DNA from: Acestrorhynchus altus
Taxonomy: Eukaryota; Chordata; Actinopteri; Characiformes; Acestrorhynchidae
Length of the DNA: 64,000 nt
NCBI GenBank assembly: GCA_034509495.1
Contig: CM067506.1
Span: forward strand, 17,380,828 to 17,444,827
Direction of reading: 5' to 3'
Within the stretch, counting starts at the first letter, position 1; every line of letters starts with the position of its first letter. The notes beneath the pieces are model-generated. The model searched no databases, was not told the origin of the DNA, and saw only the letters and a program-made list of their open reading frames with translations. Below are positions 46,503 to 57,465 of this stretch, one piece after another. The translations under genes and the position numbers were made by a program.

Positions 46503-47030
46503 AACCTTTGGAACCTTATGCTAATTTTGTGGGATGTTTTTATAGTTTTAAATACATTAATTCACCAAAAGATTAGAAAAGTTTATAGGAGACACTCAGA
46601 CATGCCAGATATTGTTATTTTCTGGACATCCTAGGCTACAAAAATGTTTGTTCATTTGTGATGTAAAAATGACCAGAATTGAGTTGTTTGATCAAAAGTA
46701 CTTGCTCCGACATATTGTTTTTTCCTTATAAAAACCTTTTTTCATCTAATAACTGTTTTCCAAGCTTTTCCAAAATTACTCGTTGATAGTTTATCACACC
46801 AAAGTTAAATAGGGTAACTCTATGATAGTTTTTGATATGTGTGTCATGTCTGTAGATTATTATGATACTCAGATGTAAAAATTAGAAAATGGCATGTAAC
46901 TGCCCGCACAGTTAAAACAAGATTTGAACTGTTTTTCTAACAATCCTAAGAGCAATCCTGCATTGTATTGAATTGTATTTTTTAGCATTGCGGAACTGGT
47001 AATTAAAGTGTTCTGCATTAACCTGAAAAA
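46503..47030 (+). repeat. Dispersed repeat family R, longest copy with ends
   Basis: Starts TTAACCTTTGGAACC and TAATTTTGTGGGATG, then GCCAGATATTGTTATTTTCT, CATCCTAGGCTACAAAAATG and GATCAAAAGTACTTGC. From 46885 it has ATGGCATGTAACTGCCC, AACAAGATTTGAACTG, TTTCTAACAATCCTAAGAGC. Some inner blocks present elsewhere (GGAGTCTGCATGCAGG) are missing here. Confidence 0.6.
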
Positions 47031-47034
47031 AGAT

Positions 47035-48055
47035 TTTACTATTGCCTACATATTCTTCAGTGCACTCTATTTGGTAAGAATAGTTTTTTACAGCTTACAT
47101 GGAAAGTGCACTACATACATGGAATTCTAACTGCTTTACCCTGGATAACATTACCACTGACTTTGGAATATACACACCTGCACACCAGTGCAAGTTTTCT
47201 TTCCCCTGATACCCACTCAGGATCAAACCCCCAAGCTGCTGACTGCGGCCCTGACCACTCATCTCCTTTCTGCCCAACTAAGAGTTCACTCTTCCTTTCT
47301 CTCCACAATGCTATGAATAGATGTGTTACACACTTGTCTAAGTCACTTGCTTTGTTATGTTCAAATTTGTACATTTATGTGAATGTATTCATTTTTCAAA
47401 TATGTGGCTTAACATAGGTCATTAATCTATATAAAAAAGAATAGTGCCACAAAAATTCTGACATTTTCTTGAAATATTTATTTTGCAAGCTGCCTGTTGA
47501 GGGAAATGATGCCTTTCAGACTTTTAAACCCCTGTAACCTCTGGCACAAGTCTATAACTTATCATTTTCACAATCAAACCAATATGCTATATAAAAGGGA
47601 TGAATGGATATCCAGACAAAAAGCCTTATTTAGCAGTGGTGAAAGGACATGGAATTTAGAATTGATTCTGAATGTAAAATGTGTTAAATTAAAATAAAGA
47701 GCAGTCCATCTGTGCAGAACTAAGAGGACATGTACAGCAATTTAAAGCCAATAATGATCAAGGTTATTCTCTGAATCCTGAATGTCCAAGAACCACACAC
47801 TAAATGACCTGTGACAACGTTTTTTTTAAATATAGTTATTAGAAGGGGTGTAGATTTGTTCTGATGTGTGGAGGATGGTACTGTGTGTTTTAAAAACCTA
47901 CAGCAGTTTATACATAAAACTATAAAACTTCAAATTAGCATTATAAGAAATAATAATAATACCATGCATTTGTGCACACCTATGCTGTATGAAGCTTCAG
48001 TCTGATTGCCTAATGACATTTTTTCATCATCTGTAACCAAACCTCTTGCTTTAAA
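47035..48055. other. No gene; possible reversed SINE head near 47210
   Basis: GGATCAAACCCCCAAGCTGC (47219-47238) is a box B-like GGTTTGATCC on the minus strand. The rest holds no recognised signal. Confidence 0.45.
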
Positions 48056-48061
48056 CCAAGG

Positions 48062-48222
48062 GTATATAATCTTATCCACAAAGAGCCAATGTGGCTGCAG
48101 GTTTTAATTCCAAACAAGCTGAAGCACACCTGATTCTATTTGTTTATTCAGTTGATCTCAGTCTTCAGATAAGGTCCTGCTTTGTTGGATAAAATTGGAC
48201 ACCCCTGCCCTATTCTATAGAA
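48062..48222. mobile_element. Palindromic repeat ('cttatccacaaag' MITE), copy 1
   Basis: Left part ATAATCTTATCCACAAAGAG then CCAATGTGGCTGCAGG and TTTTAATTCC. It ends AAAATTGGACACCCCTG, the inverse of its start. The left arm matches the reverse complement of 53405-53452. Confidence 0.7.
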
Positions 48223-48339
48223 AATATCTACTTATTAACTGGAGGTCTATTTTGAACCTGTGAACTGCATTTTGCAGGCAATTACATGCTGTTAACTTGG
48301 TCTCATATCTCTGGATCACTGAAACCTACAGACATGATG

Positions 48340-48560
48340 ATGACCTACCCCCATGATGATGACTTACATGCTATGACGTATAGCAGTCTCATTGTGTGAT
48401 GAATTATCAGTGAGTAATCCAGTTTGGAAAACAACTAAACTTCATTTGTTACCAACTTAATTTATTTCTAGTGTAATTGCAAAAGGAGCTTTCCAGTGCA
48501 TGTTTACTGCTCTGATCATGTGTACATGCTCAACCTGCATGCAGCCTCTGACTGTTCAGT
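48340..48560. repeat. Repeat mix: pair of 46380, and reversed family R piece
   Basis: 48340-48440 repeats the 46380 block. 48495-48545 on the minus strand reads GGCTGCATGCAGGTTGAGC, ATGTACACATGATCAGAGC, AGTAAACATGCACTGG, which is nearly identical to 59400-59460. Confidence 0.6.
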
Positions 48561-48625
48561 GAAAAGGGTGGACGTAATTAGGCCACTGACCCAGAAATTG
48601 AGTTATAGAATGAGAAGAAATTAGC

Positions 48626-48646
48626 TTTTTTTTTTTTTTTTTTTTC
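48626..48646. repeat. poly(T) tract
   Basis: About 21 T, preceded by unremarkable DNA. Confidence 0.9.
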
Positions 48647-48874
48647 TCACAGTGTTCACATTTCAGAATAAAAGTCATGAGAAGAGATAATACTGTTACA
48701 TACATAAAAAATATATATAATAAAGAATATTCAGATTGTGTTTTTTTATATTTTGGACTACTGACAAGTATTTTGAATTACATATTATCACAAACATCTT
48801 TGTCAATCTAATCGTTACAAATAATGAATCAACATTCTTGACTAACATTCTGACTTTAACTAACTAAATAAATT

Positions 48875-48875
48875 G

Positions 48876-48922
<47 letters not shown>

Positions 48923-48970
48923 AAAGGGCTGAAGTTTGGGTACCCTGCACTGACTAGGTGAGTGTGCAGT
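48875..48970. repeat. (GAAA)n microsatellite next to Tc1 remnant
   Basis: GAAA units 48875-48925 are followed by AAAAGGGCTGAAGTTTGGGT, ACCCTGCACTGACTAG, similar to the inner end of the GTTTGGGCACCC Tc1 family seen at 36965. Confidence 0.7.
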
Positions 48971-48974
48971 CCAG

Positions 48975-50335
48975 TGTGGTGCAGTGAGCTTGTAGAAAGA
49001 GTTTTCTTCTGCTAGCTTTTCCATTATCTTATTTGTGTAGGTGTCACTGCAGTTAAACAGTGCAACACCACTCCAGAGTCCTCCTGATGGTCTTTTGCTG
49101 CCAAACAAGATTTGACCTGTATTTCTAACAATCCTTAGAGCAGTCTTGATATTCCAGACCTTGACAACGTGACAATTGTTGATGTTAATTCTGATTTCTT
49201 AATTACAGTATGAAATTCATTTATTTTAATTCTAAGATTACCAGGCAGCTGTTTAGAAAAGTACGTGGCTGCTGATTGTTGCAACCAGGCTTTTAGAGGC
49301 TTAGGGGTTATAAAGCTTTTTGTACTTTCTGTACTTGTATATCTGGCCTTTCCTAATGATGATGATAGCCATAACTGAGTGCTTTCTTTATCAAACTTAG
49401 CAAAGTAAGTTGCAATGATAGTTGCAATATTCTCTGTACTACAGGCCAGTGAAGCTGACCTGTATATAAAGCTGTTATTTTAAGGTAAAAATAAAATATA
49501 CCTACTCCAAAATGTTAAAAGATTTAACCTTTAATTTTATACCTTCTGGAGATCAGTAAATCTTTCCTGCCAGTGAACTATTTACAGTGTGGAAAATTTG
49601 ACCAGGGGTCCAAAAACTGTTCATGTTGATGTAAAAATATTAGTAATATATTTCAATAACATAGAACCTGATGATGATTACCATCCTGAATCACCTCACA
49701 TACCTTTTAAAAAGTTAGGCCCCCTCTCCCAGACCTGGAATTCTGTATTAAAAACCATTAAAATCTGATCTAATCTTTATCTGGATCAAAATAATAGTCT
49801 GTTAACACAAATGTTACATTCCATTACTGTTGAATAAATCGTTTGAACAATCAAGATCACTGATGGGAAAATGAAATTAAAGTATGTGAACAGTGAAGAT
49901 AATGATCACTGGAAAAGAAGAAAAGTGGAATCTGGTGTTCCAATTCTGGCTGGGTTGTGTTTGACCTCAAAATAAAAAAATTGTAGTTGCCAGAGAATTA
50001 TTTCATATTTATTCCTCCATCAGATACACACTTTTTTATGAATTTAACTAAATTGATGCTATTCTCAATAGGAGTTGGCATCCCACAGCGATCAAAGATT
50101 AATGGGGCATCATGAAATCCTCAAAACATGGCAAAAACCTTAGGATGACAGCTGGGGATCTTCAGGAACCTTTTCCAATTGATAGCCTGCATAAATGTAG
50201 TGAAGTTGTTGAAAACATTGGTGAAGTTCCTGAGAGATTACCATGGAGAAAAACACTGTTCTCCAGAGGTGTAATGCATTGAAAGCCCAGTCTAGCACAG
50301 AATCTCAGGACATTTATCATCTCTAACTCAAGGTA
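48975..50335. other. No gene recognised
   Basis: 49108-49150 repeats AACAAGATTTGACCTG, TTTCTAACAATCCTTAGAGC (family R 3' block). No supported frame elsewhere. Confidence 0.5.
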
Positions 50336-50364
50336 AATGAGATCTTAAACAACAAGAGCTACTC

Positions 50365-50925
50365 TTATTTGTCTTTATTTGAGATGTAAAAATGTGTAGT
50401 TTTGTATTTATAAAAAATAAAACAATTTACATATCAGAAATCCTGTTGGAAATTGATCATACAGAGTGTTTTTGCAGTTATTTGTATTAATTAGATTGAC
50501 AAGGATATGTATAATAAGTTCTTGAAAATACTTGATAGTGAAATAAAAATGAGGTCATATATTCCTTTTTTATTATTGTGTTTTTCTGTATGTATCAGTA
50601 TTATCCTTTCTCAGGACTTTTATTCTGGTATTTTAACTCATTCTAATTTTCTTCTATGACCCAATTGCTGATCATTTGGAGTTTACATGCAGATTAAGCA
50701 AGTACACATGGACAAAGCTTTGGCATTTAAACTGGGGTTTATTTCAGTTAAAAATTAGTGAATTTTAAATGTTTTCTGAGGTGGATTATTAGCTAATAAT
50801 GAATAACAATGACAGACCTCCATGTTTAGATTACAGTAATCTGTAATTTGTTATGATATGTATATTGTGTCTGAAGGTTTCTCTTATCTGTAGATATGAA
50901 GCTTAGAAACAGCATGTAACTGCCC
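50365..50925 (+). repeat. Dispersed repeat family R, middle and 3' part
   Basis: TTTATTTGAGATGTAAAAAT, ATCAGAAATCCTGTTGGAAA, ATTAGATTGACAAGGATATG, TTCTTGAAAATACTTGATAG, GGAGTTTACATGCAG, TTTAAACTGGGGTTTA, ATATGAAGCTTAGAAAC and GCATGTAACTGCCCC in order. The best guide to the family's inner layout. Confidence 0.6.
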
Positions 50926-50933
50926 CCAAGAGA

Positions 50934-51902
50934 ATGGAAAGCCAGCTGCAACAGAACAACACAACTGAAGTCTCAGGTTTTAAGAAGTCCAGCAGACAGC
51001 CTGTAAGAAGCCTGCAATGGGCAAATGACTTTATCTCCTTCTTCAACAGATTTGATCTGGTATCTTACCCTCCCTCAGCCCAGCTTGCACCACTGCTTTT
51101 AGTTCCCGGTATTCAGCCCTCCTCTGTCCCTAAACAGGGAACAAGTGAGGTGGGAGTTGGAAGAAAGCAGTGTGTCCAGACAACGTCATCCCAGGGATCC
51201 TGAGGCACTGCACAGACCAACTGTGAGGGATAGTAAAGGACATTTTCAACCTAAGCTTGTAACAGAAGAGAGTGCCAGACTCTGGAAGACTAGTATCTAT
51301 CCCAAAAACTGCACAACGCAGTGATTTGAATGGTTACAGACCAGTGGCACTGACCTTACATCTGAGGAAGGCTTTGGAAAGACTTGTTCTTGCCCATCTT
51401 TGTCCACCGACGGGACCAGCTATGGATGGAGGATGCAATAACTTATGTAGTCCCCAGATCCCTCACTCATCTTGAAAAGTCCTGTACTGTTAGAGTCATG
51501 TTCTTTGACCTATCGACACCTTCAAGCTCACTCTTATTAGGGAGCAAGATTGAGAAAGGAGGACTGGATCACCATCTTATCACATGGACTATGGACTACG
51601 TCACAAGCAGAGCATAGTACGTGTCTGTGTGTCAGAAACATTGCTCTGTAGCATAGGGGCCCCACAGGGAACAGTCCTGGCCACATTCCTGTGACACTGT
51701 CTGCTGGGGAGGTGGCTTTACAGCAGCTGAAATGAAGAAATTAGACAGGCTCATCCTGGGCTATGCGATGGACCCAGTGGGGGAGTTGGCGGAGAGGAGG
51801 ATGTTGGCCAACCTTGCATCCATAATGGACAACTCTCACCCACTACAGGAGGCAGTTACAGCACTGGGCAGCTCTGTCAGTGACAAGCTACTCCACCTGT
51901 GA
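50934..51902 (+). pseudogene. LINE ORF2 reverse transcriptase, fragments
   Basis: Copies LINE RNA into the target in the intact enzyme. Readable pieces: WANDFISFFNRFD; PDNVIPGILRHCTDQL (RT block 1 region); then IPKTAQRSDLNGYRPVAL (block 2, with the NGYRPVALT core) and LVLAHL; FFDLSTPSSSLL, corresponding to the FDFSSAFNT-type block; GAPQGTVLAT (block 4). The next text is FTAAEMKKLDRLILGYAMDP and ERRMLANLASIMDNSHPLQE, the C-terminal tail. The stretch with the catalytic YxDD motif, between block 4 and the tail, is deleted. Several stops and frame changes. Inactive. Confidence 0.8.
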
Positions 51903-52134
51903 TGTGGAAGGAGAGATACTGCAGTTCCTTTTCCCCCACTGTACAATCAAAACCTCCCCAAGCAGAGACTGACACACTCTCTGTCATGAACACACTATGG
52001 ACCCACACCTCACTCTATCATCATACCTAACTCTCATACTGAATTCTATCACAAACTCTATACATGGACCCATATCTTATATTAATCTAATTCATGTGCT
52101 ATCGGCTGCTGACTGAATAGCACAAGTTCAATAC

Positions 52135-52437
52135 CGTAACTTACATGGGGTACTGAACAAATAAAGGGTCGAGTGGAAGTACTCGCTGGGGTTTTATTGA
52201 TGCACGACAGGAATACATGAAGTCGAAAACAACAGTTAGCATAACAGGTTACACGACAGAAGACTCACAACACCAGACTGACAGGAGGGAGTATTTATTC
52301 ACATTAGGAACATTAAACACGGCTGAAACACGATTACAAAGGGGCAGGGTTACCAATAGGACACAGCAGAGAATGGGCGGAGAGAGACCAAAACAAAACA
52401 CACCAGGTGGGAACTAAACAGGACTCTATAAGTGACA
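52135..52437 (-). mobile_element. Solo LTR (copy 3) with exact 5-bp duplication
   Basis: Flanked by AATAC on both sides (52130-52134, 52438-52442). The right end AAGTGACA reads TGTCACTT on the minus strand. GGTTTTATTGATG near 52191 gives a minus-strand AATAAA. Joining the flanks gives continuous LINE 3' sequence. Internal blocks match 119-387. Confidence 0.75.
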
Positions 52438-52734
52438 AATACATACATAAGACCTGTGCAATATATCTAATTATAGCTGTGCAATATCTACAGTTGTGTG
52501 TAAAACATGCAATATCCTTACAATTAAATGCATACATTTGTATTTTTGTATTTGTATTGTATTTGTATAGTTTCTTATTTTTAATTTATATATTTATATT
52601 TTTCTGCTAAGATTTATTCCTATAGCATATTATATTTTTTCTTTAGTATAATGCTCATCTTTGTCCGCTTACTGCACTTTATTTGCTTACTGTGTAGTCC
52701 ATTTTAGTGGGATAATAAAAGTCTATCTTATCAA

Positions 52735-53145
52735 AGTGTGGGTTTTAAGAGTTAAATAGACATTTTTTTTTATGGTTTATGTTGACTTGATTTTGAAAAG
52801 GTGTTTTGGAAAATACAAATAAAGTAACAAAATCAGATGTCACTCAGCAAATTAATCTACATAGGTATCCCAATTACATTTTTAGATCAAATAAATGCTT
52901 ATTAGATTCAGTAACATATCAGCAATATATCAATGATGCAGTAGCACAGAAACGTCTAAGTACATTCAATTGATTTTCAAAAGACTTTTATTACACTGCA
53001 TAAAAGTATATAGAATTTAGTTCACTTTATTTGCAGCAACTACATATATATATATATATGGGTAGATCATGCAACTGGTTCAGAACAAACCACCTCAAAA
53101 TATCCTCAAAAAGATGTAATAAATATTCTACTGCCACCAATCTTA
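52735..53145. other. No gene; short TA run at 53041-53060
   Basis: AT-rich spacer. Confidence 0.55.
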
Positions 53146-53149
53146 ACTA

Positions 53150-53245
53150 GATTAGGTTTAGATTAAGGGCCAGGATTAGGATAATGTTTTGGGTTGAGGT
53201 TAGGGCTAGGATTAGGGAATGGAATGGGGTTGGGACTGAGGTTAT
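53150..53245 (+). repeat. Degenerate TTAGG/GGTTAG-rich block 1
   Basis: GATTAGGTTTAGATTAAGGG, CAGGATTAGGATAATG, GGTTGAGGTTAGGGCTAGG, ATTAGGGAATGG. Telomere-like hexamers mixed with variants; internal, not a chromosome end. Confidence 0.7.
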
Positions 53246-53249
53246 AGGA

Positions 53250-53462
53250 GTCCAAGAACCGCAAGTCCTGGAACCCCATTTTATTTGCCGAGATTTTCCC
53301 TTCTGGCTGCAGGTTTTCATTCTAAACAACCACTTGTGACACCTGATCTCACTTATTTAATCAACGGGCCAGTTTTCAAACAACTGATCCATTTCGCTGG
53401 AATGAAAACCTCCAGCCACACTGGCCCTTTGTGGATAAGATTGGACTGAAACTTGGAGGCGA
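53250..53462. mobile_element. Palindromic repeat ('cttatccacaaag' MITE), copy 2
   Basis: GGCTGCAGGTTTTCATTC on the left is inverted at GAATGAAAACCTCCAGCC on the right. The right end CTTTGTGGATAAGATTGGAC is the reverse complement of the start of copy 1. Centre has CACCTGATCTCAC. Confidence 0.75.
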
Positions 53463-53664
53463 GCTATTTTGTACAAGGGTCTCAACATAGAACAACAATT
53501 GACGCTATAGAGCATCAGTCTGCAACTTTGCCAACATCTCCTGAAACATTATACATAAACTGTTTTCTTCCCCAAATCCTTCACCTTTAAACTTTATAGC
53601 TCTACCCACAGCTCCTGCATCATAATTGCCAAAATATGTTAAACCAATTAACTTGTATCAATAT

Positions 53665-53790
53665 AGGATGATATTAAGATTAGGTTTCAATTAGGTTTAA
53701 GTTTAGAAATAGTGCCAGGATAAGGGTTAGGATTGTTTTAGGTTGCATTTAAGGTACAAAAGAAGTCAAGATTAAGTTTAGGTTTTGTTT
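53665..53790 (+). repeat. Degenerate TTAGG-rich block 2
   Basis: AAGATTAGGTTTCAATTAGG, AGGATAAGGGTTAGGATTG, AAGTTTAGGTTTTG. Similar to block 1 and 200 bp beyond the palindrome, which it flanks on the other side. Confidence 0.6.
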
Positions 53791-53794
53791 AATG

Positions 53795-53795
<1 letters not shown>

Positions 53796-53841
<46 letters not shown>

Positions 53842-53843
53842 TT
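53796..53843. repeat. (TTTA)n microsatellite
   Basis: About twelve units. Confidence 0.95.
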
Positions 53844-53844
53844 A

Positions 53845-54950
53845 CATTTCAATGCCACTGAGAAATGGTCTCTGGCATATACATTGTGTAAACCTTTCAT
53901 GATAAACGGGGCTATAATTGTGCTGCCTTAATAATGCTTTGCTTCACAATTTTCTGCTTCAAGTCATGACTAGAAATCAGGGTATAAGACAAGGGTGTTA
54001 AAATATGGGTCAGAGTGAGACTTGTAGGACTAGCACTTCTATGGTAACCTGAGGTCAAGTACAGAACTCAAGGGCACAGTGGAACTGACTAGGGTTGAAT
54101 CATGAGGTAGTTTTTTGGTCGTGGCTGGGGGGCAGGTGGTAGGTGTTAGAGAGAAGGGTGTTATTTTTTTAAAGAGAGGATGCTTTTTCCAGTTCAACAG
54201 TTCGAAGCAAATGTACCAGTTTGTGGCTGTGGTTGCAACTGTGTTGGCTTGAAACATTAAACTCAAGCTATTTGTCATGAACGGAGAAAAAACGACTCTT
54301 TTGCATGTTCCTCTAAATCACAACACTGTTTGAAAGTATCCTGGTGTGTGTCATTAAGAGCACAGAGACAGTGAGTGATTCTGCCAGTTGGACAGGCTGT
54401 GTGATATGATAATTTTATGCATGTTCGGAATGTTACTGTCACACTGAATATCAGAACACACACACTGTGTGACAACACAGTTATAAAGAAGACAGGAAAG
54501 ATAAGAAAATTATACCTTGGGGATGACTGATACAAATACACATACAAAGTTTAGTTTCTCCTTCAGTTTCTAAGGAGTTAGATTTGTACTGTTAGTACTG
54601 TTAGAATTGCTTTATTTTAAATTCTTGAGGTTAAAACATTAATCACTTCAACCATTCATTGTCAACCTGGTTTGCAGCGCACAGTTCCAAAATGATATTT
54701 CAGTAATATTGTTTAGATGCAGACAGCTGGCTGAATGCTGATGAAAATAATAAGCTGCTTTTGGCAGTAAAGCTAGCATGTTTGAGCTAAGTTTCTGTTG
54801 CTGTATTCAGTTGAATAAGCAAACAATTTTCATTTATTCTTCAATGTCAAATGGATGAATTTCAACCTTCAAAAATGATGTATCCTCATAGAAAAATGGG
54901 AATGTAATGTATGAAATTTTCATTTAATCCATTCATCTTCCTATCCACCT
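53845..54950. other. No gene recognised
   Basis: Short frames on the minus strand (54039-54547) without domains. Confidence 0.55.
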
Positions 54951-54954
54951 TGCA

Positions 54955-55085
54955 GTGTGTCCAGAGACTATCCAGAAAAATTAGGCACAAGGCAGGAATA
55001 CCACCTAGATGGGGTGGAAACCTGCATAGGCACAGGGAGAATACACCAAACACCTCATAGACAGAGAAGTGATCAATCCCCTTTT
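54955..55085 (-). repeat. SINE-like fragment, reversed
   Basis: GTGGAAACCTGCATAGGCAC, AGGGAGAATACACCAAACAC, CTCATAGACAGAGAAG and GATCAATCCCC. On the minus strand it ends with a box B-like GGATTGATC. Same order as 7430-7525. Confidence 0.5.
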
Positions 55086-55089
55086 GTGC

Positions 55090-55505
55090 TGAGGGTCTAA
55101 CTTATTAGTGTTGAATAGATCATGATTATAATTAAGTTAAATTAAATATAATTATTTATTGTATCAGAGGGGCTTGAGACTGTCTGTACAAAGACTATAG
55201 CAGAAACATCATGTAGTGAAAATGGGAATCAAATGTTTATATGTTTAAATATGTTTAAAAAGTCATAGGGTCATAGTTCATAGGGTGTCTGACCGTTCTC
55301 ACATGAATGTATTTGTGTTTTAATGTGTTCTATTTTCATTTTCTAATTGTCCACAGTAAAAATGCACCAAAAAAGTCACCACTAATGTCAGTGTTGTAGT
55401 TGGTATTCTTCTGTATTCTTCAGATTCTAGAAGCCTTCTGAAGATTAGAAGTATCTGTGGAACAAAAAAAAATCCTACGAAATCCTTTGTGTATTTAAGA
55501 GAGAT
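55090..55505. other. No gene recognised
   Basis: AT-rich, nothing seen. Confidence 0.55.
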
Positions 55506-55507
55506 GG

Positions 55508-55509
<2 letters not shown>

Positions 55510-55570
<61 letters not shown>

Positions 55571-55580
55571 GACAGACAGA
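55510..55580. repeat. (GA)n microsatellite
   Basis: About 32 GA units with GGGA and GACA variants at the end. Confidence 0.96.
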
Positions 55581-55584
55581 CCTT

Positions 55585-56640
55585 GGCATCTGCTGCCCTG
55601 TGTACTGCAACAGCTAGATAAAACAGTTCCTGACATTAACAAGCCCACCATGCCAACTTCCCCCACAGCACCTACTGCCTTGCACAGGGGCATCAGAGGC
55701 GATGGGATACACTGAGAGAAAAAAGAGAAGACGAAGACGAAAGAGAATAAACTGTTTCCTCTTGTCTTAAGGGGTATGAAAGGGAAAGGGTTATGCCTTA
55801 CGTGTTTGTACATGCATGGCATCAAGCTCTTGGACTGTGGAATCAACAGCCATAACATATTCTCTCTTAAGTCAGAGAACATGGAGTGGAATTCCAGCCT
55901 TTATGCCTCTGCATGTTGACAGCACTATCACAGCACAGAAAGCCGCATTTCTGCTCCCTTTTCTTAGCAGAGTCTGATGCCGCATCATGTTCTCTCATTA
56001 AACATTAACCTCAGCCCACAGCCAAAGTTCTGGGATTTTGCTTGTACTAAAAAAAAAGGAAAGAAAGAGAGGAACCCTTCAGACTCTTCCAGCCTCTAAG
56101 TTTTCATAACAAACAGAAGGTTTACTGGCCTAGAGGGAACTTGCTCAAAGCCTTGGCCTGCACCAAGCTCCAGATTCCACTAATCAGACCCCCATGAAAA
56201 GTGCTTACTCAAGTTCCTCTGAGGGAGCCACTGATGAAACCCAGAGAGCAAAGAGTGGCAGGGCCTTGGTTGGTGGGAAGTACTTAGGTAAACCGCTTGG
56301 GGCCACAGTTACCCTCCACTGAGAAGATGGTGCAACCAAGTGCAAGACTAAAACACAGGCATATCTCACTTACAAATCCACGTTGTTTTCATTTGTCATC
56401 ATCTGGTGTTTGCAGAAAATACATCAAGAGAGCCAGCCATGCTCTGTTGAGAAAGTTGTGTGACAGAGCTAGATGTTGGAAGATGAAGGAGCATTCCATC
56501 ATTTTGCATCTGCATCATTATATCACTTACTATGGATCATTATGAAGCATTTCACTGGAAGAACAAAAATCTATGATTAATCAGTGATGATTTTAAGTTC
56601 TCTTATATTATATGTCCAAATGTTTGTGGTGCCCAAATGA
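55585..56640. other. No gene recognised
   Basis: More balanced composition than its neighbours, but no frame with domains or paired splice sites. Confidence 0.5.
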
Positions 56641-56646
56641 ATGCTT

Positions 56647-56955
56647 TAACCTTTAGAAACGTAGGCCAGTTTTGTGGCATGTTTTCATAGTTTGACATAC
56701 TTTTATTCGACAAAACATTTTGGTACGTCAAACATGCCAGGATGTTCAGGATTATATGTAAATATTAAGATAAGATAACATTTTTTAATGAACTGAACCA
56801 TTTTTTATCAAAAATGCTCTTGTGCCAACAATAGTTTGTGTTTTTTGCTTGTAAGGAGAGAACTAACAAACACTTTATATTTCAGAAATGCTATTAGAAA
56901 TCCAGAGTGTTTTTGACACAAAAATTAGTTTTTTTGTAATGATTAGATTGACAAG

Positions 56956-56994
<39 letters not shown>

Positions 56995-57145
56995 CTTCAA
57001 AATACTTGACAGTACTCTAAATACAATAACAACCTGAATGCCCTTTATAATTTTTTATTATTTGCATATGTATGCATATGTGAGTTGGAGTCTGCATGCA
57101 GGTTGCATATTGAGGTTACTCTCATCCTGAAATATGAAGCTTAGA
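56647..57145 (+). repeat. Dispersed repeat family R, long copy
   Basis: TTTAACCTTTAGAAACGTAG, GCCAGTTTTGTGGCATG, TTTCATAGTTTGACATAC, then TTTTTTGCTTGTAAGGAG, ATTAGATTGACAAGAACATA, a TA run (56959-56991), GTTCTTCAAAATACTTGACA, GAGTTGGAGTCTGCATGCAG, ATATGAAGCTTAGAAAATGG. Same order as 50365-50925. Confidence 0.65.
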
Positions 57146-57289
57146 AAATGGACTGTCCACAAAGTGTGTAGCTCGGGTTGTAAGAGATAAGCTGTACCCA
57201 TTGCTGACACAGATGTGTACTTGGTAGTAGTTCTTGTATTGCTACTAGAACAGGACTCTCTGGAGCAGATAACCATGATAACCAGATAA

Positions 57290-57465
57290 CCTGTTTGCAC
57301 CATACTTAACACCAGGCATGAGCTAGAAGGATATAAAGCCTTCAGCACTGAGCTGTGGAGCAGTTGAACTGTGTTCTCAGAATTATGGTGCTCTATCCAG
57401 TGCTTTGAGGATGAGTTGAGAAGTTTGGAATGAGATGTGGTGGATATCATCTAACATGTCAGGAT
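57290..57465 (+). mobile_element. Tc1/mariner remnant
   Basis: CCAGGCATGAGCTAGAAGGA, ACTGAGCTGTGGAGCAGTTG, AACTGTGTTCTCAG correspond to transposase text up to the first catalytic Asp. Then GGTGCTCTATCCAGTGCTTT and GGTGGATATCATCTAACATG from the C-terminal side. Internally deleted and frameless. Confidence 0.6.

Larger units (their letters stand above)
50933..52733 (+). mobile_element. CR1/L2-type LINE, decayed, with a nested solo LTR
   Basis: Holds a broken reverse transcriptase (to about 51900), a 3' untranslated region with repeated GTGCAATAT and TGCACTTTATTTGC motifs, and an end GGGATAATAAAAGTCTATCTT typical of fish LINEs. A solo LTR (52135-52437) splits its 3' region. The 5' end is not defined. 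Confidence 0.75.

Noticed and set aside
53150..53245. A chromosome end (telomere)
   Set aside because: Repeats are degenerate, short and flanked by ordinary sequence on both sides.
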